From Zopfochytrium polystomum (taxonomy: Eukaryota; Chytridiomycota; Chytridiomycetes; Chytridiales; Chytridiaceae), in NCBI GenBank assembly GCA_025765615.1, contig JAIVFJ010000235.1, forward strand, positions 29,309 through 93,308: a DNA stretch of 64,000 nt, written 5' to 3'. The notes below the pieces were generated by a model. The model saw only the letters and a list, made by a program, of their open reading frames with translations. It was not told the origin of the DNA and did not search any database. The translations under genes and the position numbers were made by a program. Below, in pieces: positions 50,070 through 61,409 of the stretch (positions within the stretch are counted from its first letter, which is position 1; each line of letters opens with the position of its first letter).

Positions 50070-51083
50070 CTACTCCAGTCGCCTATCCTTCCACTTCATC
50101 AGCTGCACCTCCTCCCCCTCCTCCTCATCCTCATCATTCCCAACCTCGCTTCCTCTCCTCCGCTTCGCCCCCCTCTCCTCATTCTCCTCTGCAGCCGGCG
50201 CCACCACCACCGTCCTACGACCCGCATCCCCATCCACCGCCAACGCCACACCCGCAATCCGCATCGCCGTCCCCACCGCGATCCCACAAAATTGCTCAAA
50301 CCCCGCCGCGTGGCTGCTCCCCACGCCGCCACCGCCACTGCCGCCGCCTCCAACGGGCACAAACAGCGCGTGGTCCAGCGCGATCAGCACCGCACGCTCT
50401 GCGGCCGTCGCCGCACGCGGGGAAACACCAGAACGAGCGGACCACCAGGACAAGCAGATGGTTCGGTCGTGGAGGAATTTGTGGGCGAGTATGAGGCAGG
50501 CGAGGAAAGCTGTGTGGGTCGTGGGGGTTGGAGTGGGTGATGCGGCGTTCGAGCTGGAGGAAGGTGGATGCGGCGGTCCGAGGGAAGGTGGGTGTAGGTG
50601 GGATTGCTCTTGTGGTGGTGGCATATGTATAACGGGCTGTGGTGCTGCATCAGACGCAAGCGACGGGCACCGAAGACGATAGCGGATATAGTAAAACACC
50701 GCGAGCTGCAGGTCGAAAAACGTCGACTGCGACCGCCGCACGACGTCGTGCACGAACCGCAACGTTGCCACCGACGCCCGCTCTCGCAGGGGACCGTGCG
50801 GGGAACTGCTGAAGTCGCCGTCCACGGTTGCAGCCGCTACAACTGTATTCTTGTCGGTCTTTAGAATCAGAGAGGGTAGGTGCTAGGGAAGAAAGAAGAC
50901 TTGCAACTCACAGATCAGGGCTCGTCGAAAGTCGCGGCGGATGGTGGGGAGCGAGTTGTCGGCGTTGGAATCAGTTCGGCCGGTTTCTTCTGGCGGGGGT
51001 GGAATCACGGTCGCCAACGACGCGTCATTGGCGGAGTGCACGTCGGGATCTGCCGGCGCCGCGATCAATTGTGGGTTTTGCAT
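50070..51083 (-). CDS. Pcl/Pho80-type cyclin, copy 5
   Basis: Exons 51083-50912 and 50842-50070, phase-1 intron. Exon 1 runs from MQNPQLIAAPADPDVHSAND to TIRRDFRRALI. Exon 2 begins VAAATVDGDF, then LRFVHDVVRRSQSTFFDLQL, AVFYYIRYRLRCP, a Pro/His-rich loop, FLACLILAHKFLHDRTICLS, WWSARSGVSPRAATAAERAV and LIALDHALFV. A nuclear-signal-like tail (GAKRRRGSEV) precedes an acidic stretch and KWKDRRLE. Intact. The region after AERA is less canonical than in copies 1-2. Confidence 0.85.
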
Positions 51084-51413
51084 GCCAGAGGAGAGGAAAG
51101 AGCGAAAAAGGAGGGAAAGTTCGGAGTCTTCGGCCTTCTCTTTTATGGCGCGTCCAACTCGTCGAGAGTATGAAAACCCGCAGCGGAAGCAAGCGGACGC
51201 GTCCGGCTTTGGGTATCCCGCAAAAATAATATGAACAAAAATGAGAACAAATTTTAAAGTTTTGCCGAAGCATTGGGCCGAGGAGGGTCGCCTCACACTT
51301 GCTCAAACGCCGACACACTCAATCGAACAACCGCTCCACTACTGATTTTCACACAAAGTCGATTCTACTGCTGCAATACAAGCTTCGATGGCCTTCCTCA
51401 AGGGTTGCTCAAG
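51084..51413. other. Intergenic spacer
   Basis: About 330 bases between the cyclin 5 start and the cyclin 6 end. No gene is recognised; it should carry the cyclin 5 promoter. Confidence 0.5.
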
Positions 51414-52464
51414 TCACCGGAAAGTCTCCGTCCCGTACGCACGTCGCAGGCTCTTCCTTCTCCAGCTCGACAGAACAACTCCACCCTCCTCGTCCTCCTC
51501 CTCCTCGCAACCCCTCTTCAACTCCACCCCACCAGTGCCCCACCCACCCACCCTTTCCCCACCGCCCCCCTCCGCCCGCACCAACTCCATCGCCGCCCTC
51601 GCCGCCACCGCGCAGAACCGCGCGAACGGGACCGTCCCGTCGGGCAACCGTTCCATATCGACCGCGAGCGAAAATCCGAGACCCTTGAGAACGCATCTCT
51701 CCGCGGCCACGAGGACCGCGGCGGGGACGCCGGACTGCTGCGACCACGACGAGAGCGCGAGGCTGTTGTCGCGGCAGTACTTGTGGGCGAGGATCAGGCA
51801 CGCGAGGAAAAAGATACGGAGGGTAGGGGGGTCGGAGGTCGGGGTGTTGGGGTTGCGGGAGGGTTGTGCGGCGTTGGGATGGGTGTTTGAAGGGGCTGTG
51901 AGGGGGAGCGGGTGCGGTGGTGCGTCGGTGAGAGGCGCCGGGTCTCCCAGCCGTGGGCTCTGCTGTGTTTCCGGATGTGATCCAGGCTCGGCGATCGCTT
52001 GCAGAACCCGAGAAAGCCTCGCGCGCTGCGACAGCGACGCGCAAAAGCGCAGAAAGTACCACACCGCCAGCTGCAGCTCCTGGAACGAGGACCCCGACCG
52101 CGCCAACGCCGTGAACAGAAACTGACACATGGGCTGGCTGGAGCCTGTTGGCGGCGACGCGGTACGTTCGAGGAAGGCGTGGCGGACTGTTTTCGCGGCG
52201 AGATCTTTTTTTTTGTCAAACGGATACCAGCGTTGTGGGGGGAAGGGGTCGTCAGTCAAAAGGAGGAAATCGTGGGGGAAAAAGGTAGGTGTGAATCTTA
52301 CAGATCAGTGCGTTGCGGAACTCTCGCCGCCTCTCGAGCGCGTCTGATTCGGCGGGCGCGCTCGCTGCGTGCTCGACGGCGGCGGTCGTGGGCGACTCGG
52401 GGGTCGGAGGGAGCCGCTCCAAAGGAGGAACGAGAGCGGCGAAACGCGGCGGATCACCGATCAT
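51414..52464 (-). CDS. Pcl/Pho80-type cyclin, copy 6
   Basis: Exons 52464-52301 and 52204-51414, phase-1 intron. Exon 1 runs from MIGDPPRFAALVPPLERLPP to RRREFRNALI. Exon 2 starts LAAKTVRHAFLERT, then CQFLFTALARSGSSFQELQL, AVWYFLRFCASLS, a long Pro/Asn-rich loop, FLACLILAHKYCRDNSLALS, SWSQQSGVPAAVLVAAERCV and LKGLGFSLAV. The acidic run near the end (CEEEEDEEGG) is typical of the cluster. It is the last minus-strand copy; copy 7 is divergent from it across a 1 kb spacer. Confidence 0.85.
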
Positions 52465-53488
52465 TGCAGCCTCCCCCTCTTTTCGTCCACGAAGATCGGA
52501 GACGGTCGTGGGTCCACGTTTTTGTTATTGCTTGTCGCGGCGGTTGTCGCCGAATGAGGTGATTTTTCTTTTCGCGTGGGGCCGATCCTTTTGCGCGCCA
52601 TGGGTTATCAAGTGGTCCCAGAGGCTGACTAAGACTCAGGCCTGTTTGTTTGGTGTTTGTTTTGGGTGAAGGCAGTTTGTTTGTTTATTCCAACTCCGTG
52701 AACAGAGGTTTTTCGATCTGGTTTCCTTCGACAGCTGGACTACACACGCTGTAGCCGGGGATGATTAGTCAAGGTGTTCCAGAGAATACCACTGACTGGT
52801 TAGTTTGTGCCCAAGCAGTCTTGGTTGCTGACGGTGCGGGGTACGTGCAGGCGTGCATTTGATGCTGCGATGATTGCTGCTGATCCCGCCTTTCCATATC
52901 GCGAGACGGGAAGGCGACGAGCCGAGGAGTGCACGAACTTGCACACACCGTCTCAGCCTTTCCATTTGTCTCTCTGTCTGCGGAGCGTTGGACCTCCCAA
53001 CCTCCAACTCATCGTCATGCTCACGGTGCGTGGTCGAAAGCGTCCAGATCACCCCACCAAGATCCCGTCTCGGTTTTCATTCGGCCGGCAAACTATCTCC
53101 TCGCCTGGTCGCCTGCAGACGACTCCGACCACGGAACACCGGCCACACCCACCACAAATTGGGGCAGTTACAGTAACGATGACGGCGACGAGTCGTTCGC
53201 CATGTTCTGTGGTGCGGGGTTGCGGCAAATGCCTGCTTTTGGAGGGTTTGCAGATTTGGGAAATAGGAAATTGTCGGGAGGCGGCCCTTTTGTTTTTCCG
53301 GCCTTCCGCTCCCCTCATGGAGGGTGGGGCTTTTTCGCGCCCGTGCCATCAAGCCTGCACTTCAGCTTCCGCTGAGTCGAATTCGGGAAGGAGGTAACTA
53401 CATAAAGGGAGCTCTTTGCTGCGCCGTCGAGAATGATCTGCAGGGTTACCCTTCTCGTGACCAGCCATTCTATTATATAGCAACACTG
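52465..53488. promoter_or_regulatory. Divergent spacer between cyclins 6 and 7
   Basis: About 1 kb between two divergent start codons, the point where cyclin orientation flips. A plus-strand stretch near 53070-53210 has coding-like composition (DPVSVFIRPANYLLAWSPAD, GSYSNDDGDESFAMF) that I cannot connect to a gene. Otherwise it is presumed promoter for both cyclins. Confidence 0.4.
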
Positions 53489-54311
53489 ATGCAAGGTGAT
53501 TCAACAGAGAGAGGGTCTTCGAAGCCCTCGTTGGAAACACCGCTGTTCCTCGCGATCGCCACCCAGAGCCTAACAACCGTACCACGCGAAGTTTGCACTG
53601 GTCTCACATGTGAGTAGTTCTGGCCGCGCTCTGGTTCTGTTTGCTCCAAGCGCGAAATCTCACGAAGTGCTTCACCCCTCAGACCTCGCAGCCGCCACAG
53701 TCGATCGCTGTTTCCCCGCTCTCCAGCCTGCCCCGTCGCCCTCCGGTTGCCACATCGACACGCACAAGTTTATCGCAGTCGTCGTAAGACAGGCACAGCT
53801 GACCTACTTCGACCTGCAGCTTGCGCTTTTCTACTGTGTCCGCTGGGCGGCCCGCTCTCTTAGCGGAAGGCTGCCGACTCCGCAACCACCAACTGCCGAG
53901 GCGACCACGACCGCAGCTGCCTCCCCTACCCACCCGGGCAAAACCTTCTTCCTCGCCTGCCTCGTCCTCGCCTCAAAGTACCTCCACGACTTTCCCCGCT
54001 CCATTAAGGACTGGTCGCGTATCGCGCAAGTTCCGGCCAAGGCGCTTGTAGATGCAGAGCGCGCAGCGCTGATGGGGCTCGGGTTTACCCTGCATGTTGG
54101 GTCCATGGTTGAAGTCGGCGGCGGCAGCAGCGATGGCGGGGCGGCGGCGGCGTTCTCGGAGTTTTGTGTGCGGTCGCTGAAAGTTGGGGCGAGGCTTGCG
54201 TGCGGGTTTCGCAGGGCTGCGGCTGGGGTTGTTGGGAAGAGGGTAAGGGAAGCGGGGGACGAAGCGTCCGAGGAGTGGAGTGCGATGAGGGTGAAAGTGG
54301 GTGGCGACTGA
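53489..54311 (+). CDS. Pcl/Pho80-type cyclin, copy 7
   Basis: Exons 53489-53609 and 53683-54311, phase-1 intron at the family position. Exon 1 is divergent, running from MQGDSTERGSSKPSLETPLF to VPREVCTGLT. Exon 2 begins LAAATVDRCF, then DTHKFIAVVVRQAQLTYFDL, QLALFYCVRWAARS, a short Pro/Thr loop, FLACLVLASKYLHDFPRSIK, DWSRIAQVPAKALVDAERAA and LMGLGFTLHV. The loop is much shorter than in copies 1-6. The tail is Ala/Arg-rich. The start at 53489 is inferred from exon position. It is the first plus-strand copy and closest to copy 8. Confidence 0.8.
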
Positions 54312-54409
54312 GGTGGTTCAGAACCCTCCCTTTGCGGGCGGCTGCTCCTGTTTCTCCATTCCGCTTCCGCACGCGCACAGAAATCAATAAACTTCGATAT
54401 ACCCCCCCA

Positions 54410-55096
54410 ATGAATCCCCTCTGCAGCAACTTCCGGAGGACCACACCCAGCAGTGCGGTAAGAGCACTATCAACCTCACGAACTCTCGCCAGGTGAAGAA
54501 AGGAATTCGCGAGCGAGGGAGGGAGCCAGCTTCGATTTCGCCTGGTCATGTGGACACGCACAAGTTCATTGCAGATGTCGTGCGCCAAACTCAGTCGACG
54601 TTTTTCGACCTGCAGCTGGGGCTGTTCTACTTGACGCGTTGGAGTGCAAAAGGTTTGCACTGCTTCTTGTTTTGTAATTTTTATAGCGAAAGAGCTGATG
54701 TCCGATTAAGAAAAAGAGATCGCCTCATCCTCTAAAGAAACAATCTCGAAAGAGTCATCACCGCGACCCCTCGACTCTCCCCTCTGTTCGCACCCTCACC
54801 TCCTACCCCCCACTCGCACCAAATTCCTCGCCTGCCTCATCATCGCCACAAAGTACCTCCACGACCGGCCACTCACCACCCGCGCTTGGTCCTACGCTTC
54901 ACTTATACCCGCCGTTGCCCTGTCAGCCGCACAGCGCTCCGCACTCATCGCCCTCGACTTTGCGCTGCACGTCGCGGACAGCGCCGCCGAGGCGCAATTT
55001 GAGAGGTTTTGCGTGACGACGTTGAGGGCTGCGATTTCGCTGATCGCGGGGCTGAGGAGGGGGAAAAGGGTGAAGGTGGAGGAGAATGATTGTTGA
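54410..55096 (+). CDS. Pcl/Pho80-type cyclin, copy 8 (short form)
   Basis: Three exons, 54410-54457, 54493-54652 and 54753-55096, fit GT-AG rules in one frame. The first encodes only MNPLCSNFRRTTPSSA; NFRR is all that remains of the usual RRDFR end. The second has HVDTHKFIADVVRQTQSTFF, DLQLGLFYLTRWSAK. The third has KFLACLIIATKYLHDRPLTT, RAWSYASLIPAVALSAAQRS and ALIALDFALHV, ending VKVEENDC. The first intron is only 35 bases and is a weak call. The linker between the two halves is the shortest in the cluster. It follows copy 7 by about 100 bases. Confidence 0.65.
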
Positions 55097-55787
55097 GGGA
55101 GGGGAGCGAGGTTTTAGGAAGACTACGTGGAGAATGACGAGCTCGCTGAACAATGTTGAGGACTAAAATGAATACCTGTCTCGCGCGAGCAAAAATATTT
55201 TTTTTTTTTTAAATTTGCTCGTCGTTCTTTTTCCCCTCGTTTGGAGTCATGTTCGTTACTGATGGAATGTGTGAGTTGAACAACAGAGTTGGGATCTGCC
55301 TCTTAATGCAAACCGTGACCATCTGAGACATGCAGAAGGGACACTTTTACTCAATTAGAGTTGTAGCGGCGTTTGTTTCGAGTTACGTGGGTGCGAAGCG
55401 CCTTTCGCGATTGATCCTCCTTCTTTATCAGCAATCTTGGCCTCAGTGTTGTGTGGATGCCGCCATCATTGCCAACGCAAAGAGCGCTTGGTTTTCTTGC
55501 TTTTTCATTTGAAATGTTTGCGAAAACATTGTATTGTTTTTATTTCTCCGGAGCATCCGATTATTAATACGCACCGCGAAACTGCCCCTCGGGTTTGGCA
55601 AGTCCGCCCGAGAGGCGGGATGGGAGGGTGCGAGGCAGCAAGCGAGCGACAGAGCGCATGGAGCATGAGAGAGCATGCAACACATTCAACAAAAAGACAG
55701 GCGGGTGCGGTAGGGCCGCCCGAGCAAAGAGCCAGGATGGCCATGCCGGCCTTAAGGTACAACTCATCCGCAGGCAAGTTGCCTGCT
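55097..55787. other. Intergenic spacer
   Basis: Region between cyclin 8 and cyclin 9, with a T/A-rich patch at 55195-55212. No gene is recognised. Confidence 0.5.
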
Positions 55788-56730
55788 GAAAACTTGCAGC
55801 CTGGAGTTCAGGGCTCTTCTTTTCCAACACTTACTTCTTAGTCCACCTCCCGCCTCCATCCACCAAAATACCAACACGCGGAACCAGATCCCTCATAACA
55901 GCCATCCACTACGATTGCGTCGTCACCACCGATGTTCCGACATCTCCGATCCCCGCCGACGCTGAGCTGCCTCTGATCCCGCACCCAGCTTTCGTCCCGC
56001 CTTGCCCGGAGATTGCTGGCGCGCGGGACGTCTCTGTCAAATTGGCGAGGATCCGGGAGGATTTTCGGGTCGCCCTGATCTGTGAGGCTTCTGCGGAGTC
56101 CGATTTTTATCTGACCTTCTAAAATTTCCTGAGCAAGATCTCGCTGCCGTCTTGATCGACAGCGTGTCGCCAGCAGCTTTAAATGGCGGAGTCGTTGGCA
56201 ACAGTCCTGCCATCCACGTCGCAACCCTGCGATTCGCATACTCGATCGTCATGTGGTCGCGAGCGTCCTTCTACGATTTGCAGCTCGCCCTCTTCTACAT
56301 GATCCGCTGGAACCTCTCCGGTAACAGTTCTTCCCGGCTCTAAGCGACCACACTCACACCATACTCATCCGGCCAGAACACGCCGTAAACTCCAACGCCC
56401 TCAACCCTCACCCCAGCCAAGTCGCCCCCACACATCCGATTCCTCGCAACACTCCTCCTCGCCTTCAAGTACCTTCACGACCGCGCCCCACCCCTCCCTG
56501 CCTGGGCCCGTGCCGCAGGCGTCCCCACCGCCACCCTCGTCGACGCAGAGCGCGCGGCAGTCATAGCACTCGTGGGCACGCTGCACATCAACCCGGCTGC
56601 CCCGCGAGGTGGGGACGGCGGGTTTGGAAAGTTCTGCATCGTCGCGGCGGGCAGGGCGAAGAAGATTGCGGGCGTCGAGGGAAGGGTGGAGGAGGTCAGA
56701 AGAGAGTGGGTAGGTGAGGGAGGATATTGA
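55788..56730 (+). CDS. Pcl/Pho80-type cyclin, copy 9 (no in-frame start seen)
   Basis: Exons ..-56091, 56138-56320 and 56417-56730. Exon 1 ends ARIREDFRVALI, the family pattern, but no in-frame ATG occurs between the preceding in-frame stop (about 55787) and the donor. The start is therefore lost, non-ATG, or on an unseen upstream exon. Exon 2: YLAAVLIDSVSPA, VATLRFAYSIVMWSRASFYD, LQLALFYMIRWNLSG. Exon 3: HIRFLATLLLAFKYLHDRAP, PAWARAAGVPTATLVDAERA, VIALVGTLHI, ending EWVGEGGY. Splices are in frame with the usual first-intron phase. The LRR gene converges on it from the right. Confidence 0.65.
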
Positions 56731-56867
56731 TGCTTTGTGGTGGGATATGTCGGTGCTGCAAGTTGCATACCTTCTTTCTATTTGTAATGAACTATTCGCA
56801 AACAAGAGTGTTCAAGAGTGGCCTCATTCACAAAGCCGTTACCGTCAGGGATCATTTCCCAAACCAA

Positions 56868-58981
56868 TCACCCATTCTTGCTAGAATTGAATCGCTCCAG
56901 AGCGACAGGGAGCTTCTTCGAAGGCTCCGGCACCGCCACTGCCACCGCCGCTGCTTCAGTCTCCCACGCCGGCCTTGTGAACGTCCGCTGCGGGTCGCCT
57001 TGCATCCACACCACCGGCGCGTACGGAGGCAGCCCCGCGTCCCCGCCGAGCGTATTTGCCCGGAACGGTGAAAGCGGGGGCGGCGGCGGCGACGACGGGC
57101 CAGGGCTGTACGGTCCGCTCTTGCCGTCGTACGGCACGGCCGCGAGCACAGGGATCACGACGCTCGAAGAGCTCGCCATAGGAGAAGCATCGGCGGGTGA
57201 TGCTCCGCCAGCCCCATAGGCACTCAGCGGAGCGAAGGTCGGATCTTGGTGCCGGTAAAACGCAGGACCGGCCGCCGCAAACTCCGACGTAGCCGCGACG
57301 GACGAGGAGCCCACCGTGTCGCCGCCGCCCGCGTCCTTCTGGAACACTGCGCCGTGGCTTCCAAACGCCGATACAACGACCTTGTCCACCTGCTCCTGCA
57401 GCTGCCGCCGGCGCCGCGCCACCACGATCCCAAACACGACCATCGCTATGACGAACGCCGCGATCGCGGCTCCGATCGCTGCGACTGTCGCGGTGGAGAT
57501 TCCGCCAAAGGTCGCCGATGGGTTGCCGCTGCTGCCGTTGCCTCCGCTGCCGGCGCCGGTCAGCCCGTTGGAGCCGGGATCGTTCGAGTTTGTGTTGCCC
57601 GGCGACCCGCCGCCAAGCCCACCAGGCTGCGGCGGCGCACCGATCGTCGTCCCGGAGCTCGTGCCGCCGGATGCGGTGCTGGATGCAGTGCCCGAACCTG
57701 GGGACGCGTCGTCCGTCACCAGTGGAACCGCTTGGAGAAGCACCGCCTCCGTTGCCGCTGCTGCCGGCTGTTGTCCCCGCGCCGGGTGCGGGCGGGTTCG
57801 CGGTCGTGGCCGCAGGCGGTTGGGTTGTTCCCTGGTTCTGCGGGGGAGGCGCCGTGGTTTGCTGCGCGGCGGCAGCGAGGGACGCGGAGACGGCGGCGCA
57901 TTGAGACAGCGCTTGCCCGGTTCTGTTGGAGGAAAGGGCGGATGGCGTCGATGGTTGTTAATGGACGTCAAAGGGTTGTGGGAAGATCGAGCTGCTTACG
58001 CTAGGTCACCGGCGCCTCCGATGGTGCCGGGAAGATTCGATGGGACGATGCTGGTGAGTAATCGAAACAGATGTCAGATGCTTAGATGTTTAAGGCTGGT
58101 AGCTGAGGGGCTCGGCCTTACCAAGTTCGCTCAATGTGGAACACATTGAGCTTTTGAAAGTTTCCGTACGAACTCGGCACGGAGCCATACAGCGGGTTTC
58201 CCATCAGATACCTACGCTCAAGCGTCAAAAACCTGGTGAAGTTGCAGACCCGATGGTACTCACATGACTTGCATCCCGCTGGACGATCCAAGCGAGGCCG
58301 GCAGTGGCCCGGTAAACGAATTGTCCGACACGTCGCTTTAAGGACCTTTCAGGTAAGTCGACAAAAGAAGTCCCACACGGGAACGTACAATGTTTTGAAC
58401 TTTGTGTTTCCCCCGAAAATGTCTGGAATCGTTCCAGAAAGCTTGTTCTCCGATAGATCTCTGCATTGCGGGGCGGACAAACGGGATGCGTCAAGCATGA
58501 GGTGTGGGAAAACCTTGCTGCGAAGTTGAACAACTCACAACTCATATAGGTTGGGGAGACTCGCCACGCCCGTTGGGAAGGTTCCGGTGAACTTGTTGCC
58601 GTTCATGGTCCTGTCAGTTTGGTTCAATGACTGACGAACATGGCGTGCAACGCAAACTCCTCACAGAATCCTCACAGAAGCTCCAGCGCCGTCAGCTGAA
58701 AGATCTGGGACGGGATCGCGCCGCTGAGTGACAGGAATGCGACGCTGAGCTTCACGATCCGCCCGTTGCGGCAGGTGATGTATGCGTCGTTGGCATCGTA
58801 CTGACAGCAGTCACTAGAGCAAGGTGCATATGGTGGAAGAGGAGGGTGTCGGTGAGAGCGAGAGATTAAAGAAATGAAGAAGTTGTCGGCGTCGTACACC
58901 GCGGAAGATCTCTCTTTACCTTCCAAAGTCTATGGACGGGAAGGCAGCCTTCACGATGGTGCACTCTGAGGAGCCCGACAT
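56868..58981 (-). CDS. LRR / single-TM receptor-like protein without kinase
   Basis: Multi-exon minus-strand gene. The N-terminal cap SSECTIVKAAFPSIDFG joins SDCCQYDANDAYITCRNGR, then plant-type LRRs: LSGAIPSQIFQLTALELL, TMNGNKFTGTFPTGVASLPN, DLSENKLSGTIPDIF and DVSDNSFTGPLPASLG. A Ser/Thr/Pro/Gly-rich extracellular linker follows, probably split by a 49-base intron at about 57695-57745. One TM helix (ATVAAIGAAIAAFVIAMVVF) is followed by RRRR as stop-transfer. The cytoplasmic tail of about 150 residues is Pro-rich (PSSPPPPPLSPF, LPPYAPV) and has no kinase. The stop is near 56868. The start at 58981 (MSGSSEC) lacks a signal peptide, so an upstream exon is likely. Confidence 0.7.
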
Positions 58982-59756
58982 GTCTATGATCTATCCCACT
59001 TCGCTCTTGAGCGGCAGTGGCCCGTGCACTGTCCTGCGAACTGGAAATGAAAGGAGTGACCAGAGCACATGAGTTTACGTCCAGTGTGGGTCGGGAATGA
59101 GTTAGCTCCTTCGGATGAGTGAATCCACACTTCCTCTCACCCCCTGGCACAACACACCACCGCGCTCACCTTTGGCGTCGTCGTTGCCGTCGGATCCTCG
59201 GAGACAGCTGTGTGTGCCCAATCGGTGACCGTGGGGCGATTCTAGTACTAAATGCGGATGTAAGAAGAAAATGCAAATCCAAACGAACGGGTCCTGTCTT
59301 GCCTTTGTTGTGCCTCGAACGGAAATGGAAACGGGAAAGACACACCAGAGAACACTGCGGCGAACACAACAACAGGGACATTCCCGCACGGTAGCCCACG
59401 AACAGACGAGGCAGGACGATCACCATCTTTTTCCAGGGCGGACCACAGGATGTGCGGGAGCATCCGCGTGGTAGGACGACGACCAGGCTTACGACGTCAA
59501 GGAGACCGGCGGAAGGATCAGGAAAAGGATTTGGGAGTGGGGAGCATGCGAAGGACAAGAGCAACAGGAGAAGACAAAGATTACAGGGGCCAAAAAAAAA
59601 AAAAAAAAAAAAAAAAGGGTAGCCAAAATTAGAAAGGAAAAAGAGGGGAGACAAAAATACCAAACGAAGTGCACCCGTTTGATCTCAGACGGTAAGACTG
59701 TGTGGTCACAGTCAACCAAATGGTGGGAGACAACCACAAAAATCTCCAATGGGCAT
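58982..59756. other. Spacer between the LRR gene and the 5S array
   Basis: May contain the missing signal-peptide exon of the LRR gene on the minus strand. I found no convincing candidate. A 25-base poly(A) tract lies at 59592-59616. No other gene is recognised. Confidence 0.45.
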
Positions 59757-59922
59757 CAGGCTGGCAGCAGGCAAACCCTGGGAACACTGGGTGGAAAAAC
59801 TTTTTTGGCCTTGTGTTTCATACAGAGACACAAAGGGGTGAATCTGGTGTGAGAAATCGATTGTGCCAGGCTCCAGCAATAGGAAAAGAACAGGGTGTGG
59901 TCGACAATGGAACACTGCTGTC

Positions 59923-60040
59923 AGCTACGGCCATACACTTGGAAAAGTACCGGATCCCGTCCGATCTCCGAAGTCAAGCCCAAGATGGCACGGTCAGTAC
60001 TGCGGTGGGAGACCACGCGGGAATACCGTGTGCTGTAGCT
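59923..60040 (+). rRNA. 5S rRNA, type A, copy 1
   Basis: 118 nt from AGCTACGGCCATAC to GTGCTGTAGCT, the two ends pairing as helix I. The internal control region has AAGCCCAAGATGGC (box A region) and GGTGGGAGACCAC (box C region). A TTTT and then a TTTTTT terminator follow. Type A variants: A15, A21, G56, C57, T64, C69, C96, G106. Confidence 0.95.
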
Positions 60041-60359
60041 TTTGCATTTTTTCACAGTGATTCCCGCTTTTGTTCTTGTTGGTTTCCGGGTTGAGGGGGG
60101 GGCGCTCTTTGCTGCGGTTGCAGCAAGCTGCCTTTTGGCTGTGGTGTGGTGTGGTTGTGGTGCTGTCAACCCCAAAGGTCCCTCTCCTCTCACGGATCCC
60201 ACGGGCCACCGGATAACATTTGTGCAAATCCTGAACCCCAAGAAAAAAAGACATGTGCGTCCCAAAGCACAAATGTCACCCAGCAGCCTTCCTTTGCCTT
60301 GCTTTGCCTGGGAATCAAAGGTTGGGACTGGTTGTGGGATGCAGTTGTCATCACTGGCC

Positions 60360-60477
60360 AGCTACGGCCATACGCTTGGCAAAGTACCGGATCCCGTCCG
60401 ATCTCCGAAGTCAACTCCAAGACGGCATGGTCAGTACTGCGGTGGGAGACCACGTGGGAATACCATGTGCTGTAGCT
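60360..60477 (+). rRNA. 5S rRNA, type B, copy 1
   Basis: 118 nt, same ends and core as type A with eight substitutions: G15, C21, C56, T57, C64, T69, T96, A106. The box A region reads AACTCCAAGACGGC. Followed by TTTTT. Confidence 0.93.
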
Positions 60478-60853
60478 TTTTCTTTTGTTTTGCTCTCAAC
60501 CCACCCACCACCACCAAAAGGCCAAACCAATGAAACAACAAAGGAAAAAATTTTCTGCGCACAAAGTTTTCTTCTTTTTTTCTCATTCTTTGCTTTCCCA
60601 CCCACCCCACACCCACCCCACCTTAATTTTTGGGTTGCTGTTCACCCCGTTCACCCTGCCAGGGTTGTTGCAAACTTGCAGCTGGACCAGGCTGGCAGCA
60701 GGCAAACCCTGGGAACACTGGGTGGAAAAACTTTTTTGGCCTTGTGTTTCATACAGAGACACAAAGGGGTGAATCTGGTGTGAGAAATCGATTGTGCCAG
60801 GCTCCAGCAATAGGAAAAGAACAGGGTGTGGTCGACAATGGAACACTGCTGTC

Positions 60854-60971
60854 AGCTACGGCCATACACTTGGAAAAGTACCGGATCCCGTCCGATCTCC
60901 GAAGTCAAGCCCAAGATGGCACGGTCAGTACTGCGGTGGGAGACCACGCGGGAATACCGTGTGCTGTAGCT
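60854..60971 (+). rRNA. 5S rRNA, type A, copy 2
   Basis: Identical to type A copy 1 over 118 nt; a T-run terminator follows. Confidence 0.95.
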
Positions 60972-61291
60972 TTTGCATTTTTTCACAGTGATTCCCGCTT
61001 TTGTTCTTGTTGGTTTCCGGGTTGAGGGGGGGGGCGCTCTTTGCTGCGGTTGCAGCAAGCTGCCTTTTGGCTGTGGTGTGGTGTGGTTGTGGTGCTGTCA
61101 ACCCCAAAGGTCCCTCTCCTCTCACGGATCCCACGGGCCACCGGATAACATTTGTGCAAATCCTGAACCCCAAGAAAAAAAGACATGTGCGTCCCAAAGC
61201 ACAAATGTCACCCAGCAGCCTTCCTTTGCCTTGCTTTGCCTGGGAATCAAAGGTTGGGACTGGTTGTGGGATGCAGTTGTCATCACTGGCC

Positions 61292-61409
61292 AGCTACGGC
61301 CATACGCTTGGCAAAGTACCGGATCCCGTCCGATCTCCGAAGTCAACTCCAAGACGGCATGGTCAGTACTGCGGTGGGAGACCACGTGGGAATACCATGT
61401 GCTGTAGCT
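61292..61409 (+). rRNA. 5S rRNA, type B, copy 2
   Basis: Identical to type B copy 1. Its distance from the preceding type A gene is one base longer because of a longer G run in spacer 1. Confidence 0.93.

Noticed and set aside
59718..59738. TGGTGGGAGACAACCAC as a degenerate 5S remnant at the array border
   Set aside because: Only about a dozen bases match the box C region and the neighbouring sequence does not resemble 5S.
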